Source of the DNA: Helicobacteraceae bacterium
GTDB taxonomy: Bacteria; Campylobacterota; Campylobacteria; Campylobacterales; Sulfurimonadaceae
Assembly: GCA_030596305.1 (NCBI GenBank)
Contig: JAUVKK010000058.1
Span: 1-6,273, forward strand
DNA: 6,273 nucleotides
Direction: 5' to 3'
Shown here: in pieces, positions 4,211 through 6,273 of the stretch
How the letters are laid out: every line of letters begins with the position of its first letter
How positions within the stretch are numbered: position 1 is the first letter of the stretch
Made by a program: the position numbers and the translations under genes
The notes under the pieces: generated by a model
Told to the model about the DNA's origin: nothing
Databases searched by the model: none
What the model saw: only the letters and a program-made list of their open reading frames with translations

Positions 4211-6273
4211 ATGGATTACAAAGAGACACTGTTATTGCCTAAGACAGATTTCCCGATGCGCGGGAACCTTGTTCAAAATGAGCCAAAGCGTTATGCAGCT
4301 TGGGAAGAGAACAAGATCTATGAGAAGATGAAGAAAAACCGTGAAGGTGCTGAGCACTTTACACTGCATGATGGACCGCCGTATGCCAACGGCCATATCC
4401 ACATTGGTCATGCCCTCAACAAGGTCTTAAAAGACATCATCATCAAGTTTAACTACTTCAACAACAAGTCGGTGCGTTTTACACCGGGTTGGGATTGTCA
4501 CGGTCTACCGATCGAGCAACAGGTTGAGAAGAAGCTTGGCGGTAAGCAGAAAAAAGAGCTGTTGAGCACAGGTGAAGTACGTAAACTTTGTCGTGAGCAC
4601 GCAGCGAAGTTTGTAGATGTTCAACGTTCTGAGTTCAAGACACTGGGTATCATGGCAGATTGGGAAAAACCTTATCTGACAATGGACTACAAGTTCGAAG
4701 CGAACATCTACCGTACACTCTGTGATGTAGCGAAAAAAGGTCTTTTGATCGAGCGTTCCAAGCCGGTTTACTGGTCATGGGCAGAACGTACAGCGCTGGC
4801 CGAAGCGGAAGTAGAGTACGAAGACAAAGAGTCCCACTCTATCTACGTTGCGTTTGAACTTACCGATGAGTCAAAAGTGCGTATGGGTATTGAAGGCAAA
4901 GCCGGTTTGGTTATCTGGACAACAACACCTTGGACACTACCTGCAAATGTTGGTATCTCTCTTAACCCTGACGAGAAGTATGTACGAACAAGTGACGGCT
5001 ATATCGTAGCTGAGAAGCTTTACAATGAAAACATCGAAAACGGTGTACTCTCTGGTGACGTCGTTCAGACATTTGATGCTGCAAAGTTTGAGGATTTTCA
5101 CGCAATTAACCCTCTAAACGGCCGTTCTTCTCACATTATCTTAGGCGAGCATGTTTTGATGGAAAACGGTACAGGCTGTGTACATACTGCGCCGGGTCAT
5201 GGTGAAGATGACTACCGTGTTGGTCTAAAGTACAACCTTGACGTGATCATGCCGGTTGACGAGACAGGCTGTTTTGATGATACTGTCGTTCGTGAAAGAC
5301 TCTTTCCTAATCCGGAAGAGTTTGTTGGTAAACACATCTTTAAATCGAATGAGCCGATTTTAGAACTTCTGGGTGAGTCACTGCTAAAAGTAAACAAGAT
5401 GACACACTCATACCCACACTGCTGGCGTTCACATACACCATTGATCTTTCGTGCAACAAAACAGTGGTTTATCGCGGTCGATCAGAAGCCCGAAGGTGAA
5501 GAACGTACACTTCGCGAGATCGCACTTGAAGAAGTTGAAAAGACTGACTTCTATCCTGAAACAGGTCGTAAACGCCTTCGCTCTATGGTTGAGAACCGTC
5601 CGGACTGGTGTATCTCCCGTCAACGTGACTGGGGTGTCCCGATCGCACTTTTCCGTGTAAAAGCAACGGGTGAAGTGATCTTGGATGAGAAGGTCCTTAA
5701 CTTTGTGGCGATGATCTTCGAGATGCAAGGCTCTGATGCCTGGTACAACATGGACATTGGACAGCTTCTCTATCCAGGTTCAGGTCACAAGCCCGAAGAG
5801 CTAGAGAAGGTCAATGACATCCTTGATGTCTGGTTTGACTCTGGTTCGACATGGAATGCTGTTCTTAAGTCGCGTAACTACGATGCAGGTCAATACCCGA
5901 CAGATCTATATGTTGAAGGTTCTGACCAACACCGAGGCTGGTTCCAGTCTTCACTTTTCTTGAGTGCAGCGGTTCAGTCTAAAGCACCTTATAAAGGTAT
6001 CCTGACACACGGTTTTACGGTTGATTCCAAGGGTGAGAAGATGTCTAAGTCTAAGGGTAATGTTGTTGCTCCAGACAAGGTCATAAAGCAGTACGGTTCT
6101 GAGATCCTTCGTTTTTGGGTTGCGATGAGTGACTATCAGACAGACTTGAAGATCTCTGACGAGATCCTTAAACAGATCGCAGAACAGTATCGTAAACTGC
6201 GTAATACATTTAGATTTCTTTTGGCAAACATTGATGACCTTGAGACGATCATGCCATACGAAGAGATGGGTGA
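4211..6273 (+). CDS. ileS: Isoleucyl-tRNA synthetase (IleRS), 3' end beyond window
   Basis: Seen: 687 codons without a stop up to the window edge. Class I motifs are HIGH (64-67, in [13 protein letters not shown]) and KMSKS (610-614). The CP1 editing domain shows [10 protein letters not shown] (237-246) and [16 protein letters not shown] (320-335), including D334, which aligns with the editing aspartate D342 of the E. coli enzyme. [14 protein letters not shown] (466-479) and [10 protein letters not shown] (539-548) are also typical. Known: it charges tRNA-Ile and removes mischarged valine; bacterial IleRS is about 920 residues, so the anticodon-binding part and any zinc ribbon lie outside. 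[10 protein letters not shown] is of the ordinary bacterial type, not the KMSKR-like IleS2 form. ATG 4211 is certain because an in-frame TAG sits directly before it. The Shine-Dalgarno is weak (AAAGA, 4199-4203). Confidence 0.98.
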   Translation, partial: MDYKETLLLPKTDFPMRGNLVQNEPKRYAAWEENKIYEKMKKNREGAEHFTLHDGPPYANGHIHIGHALNKVLKDIIIKFNYFNNKSVRFTPGWDCHGLPIEQQVEKKLGGKQKKELLSTGEVRKLCREHAAKFVDVQRSEFKTLGIMADWEKPYLTMDYKFEANIYRTLCDVAKKGLLIERSKPVYWSWAERTALAEAEVEYEDKESHSIYVAFELTDESKVRMGIEGKAGLVIWTTTPWTLPANVGISLNPDEKYVRTSDGYIVAEKLYNENIENGVLSGDVVQTFDAAKFEDFHAINPLNGRSSHIILGEHVLMENGTGCVHTAPGHGEDDYRVGLKYNLDVIMPVDETGCFDDTVVRERLFPNPEEFVGKHIFKSNEPILELLGESLLKVNKMTHSYPHCWRSHTPLIFRATKQWFIAVDQKPEGEERTLREIALEEVEKTDFYPETGRKRLRSMVENRPDWCISRQRDWGVPIALFRVKATGEVILDEKVLNFVAMIFEMQGSDAWYNMDIGQLLYPGSGHKPEELEKVNDILDVWFDSGSTWNAVLKSRNYDAGQYPTDLYVEGSDQHRGWFQSSLFLSAAVQSKAPYKGILTHGFTVDSKGEKMSKSKGNVVAPDKVIKQYGSEILRFWVAMSDYQTDLKISDEILKQIAEQYRKLRNTFRFLLANIDDLETIMPYEEMG

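Noticed and set aside
4149..4331. 60-codon plus-strand frame before and into ileS
   Set aside because: It overlaps the ileS promoter and the conserved N-terminus of IleRS in another frame.
5212..5728. Open frames on both strands inside ileS
   Set aside because: The IleRS frame is continuous here with recognisable motifs; these are shadows.

Overview
The window looks like a chromosomal housekeeping segment of a Campylobacterota (epsilonproteobacterial) genome, probably a sulfur-oxidising relative of Sulfurimonas or Sulfurovum. This is inferred from the AT-rich spacers, TATAAT-type -10 boxes mostly without a good -35, the IleRS N-terminus ([20 protein letters not shown]), a shortened CinA, and tRNA genes with encoded CCA. 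No decisive taxonomic marker is present. Both ends are cut inside genes.

Layout. 1-542 (-) is the N-terminal half of an HI0933/BaiN-type FAD flavoprotein. A divergent spacer (543-666) carries a TATAAT box and a perfect AT-rich palindrome. 667-960 (+) encodes a 97-residue coiled-coil protein. Convergent to it, 1010-1861 (-) encodes a secreted NIT-like (nitrate/nitrite-sensing type) protein with no output domain. The AT-rich gap 1862-2148 holds no gene but has short repeats that may be regulatory. 2149-2822 (-) is a six-gene tRNA cluster, transcribed in the order Lys, Asp, Val, Glu, Val, Asp, behind a textbook sigma70 promoter. It is interrupted by 132 bp containing a long imperfect hairpin. 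2900-3991 (-) is a CinA-family gene with a TTG start, and its stop lies 10 bp before the tRNA promoter. The divergent spacer 3992-4210 leads into ileS (4211-6273, +), which runs off the window.

The genes do not form a pathway. tRNA supply and isoleucyl-tRNA synthetase serve translation, CinA is probably NMN recycling or damage repair, and the NIT and coiled-coil proteins look like sensing or stress accessories. I found no CRISPR array, transposase, phage gene or obvious new defence system. The least explained element is the hairpin inside the tRNA cluster: all six of its non-Watson-Crick pairs that can wobble are G-U on the strand opposite to tRNA transcription.
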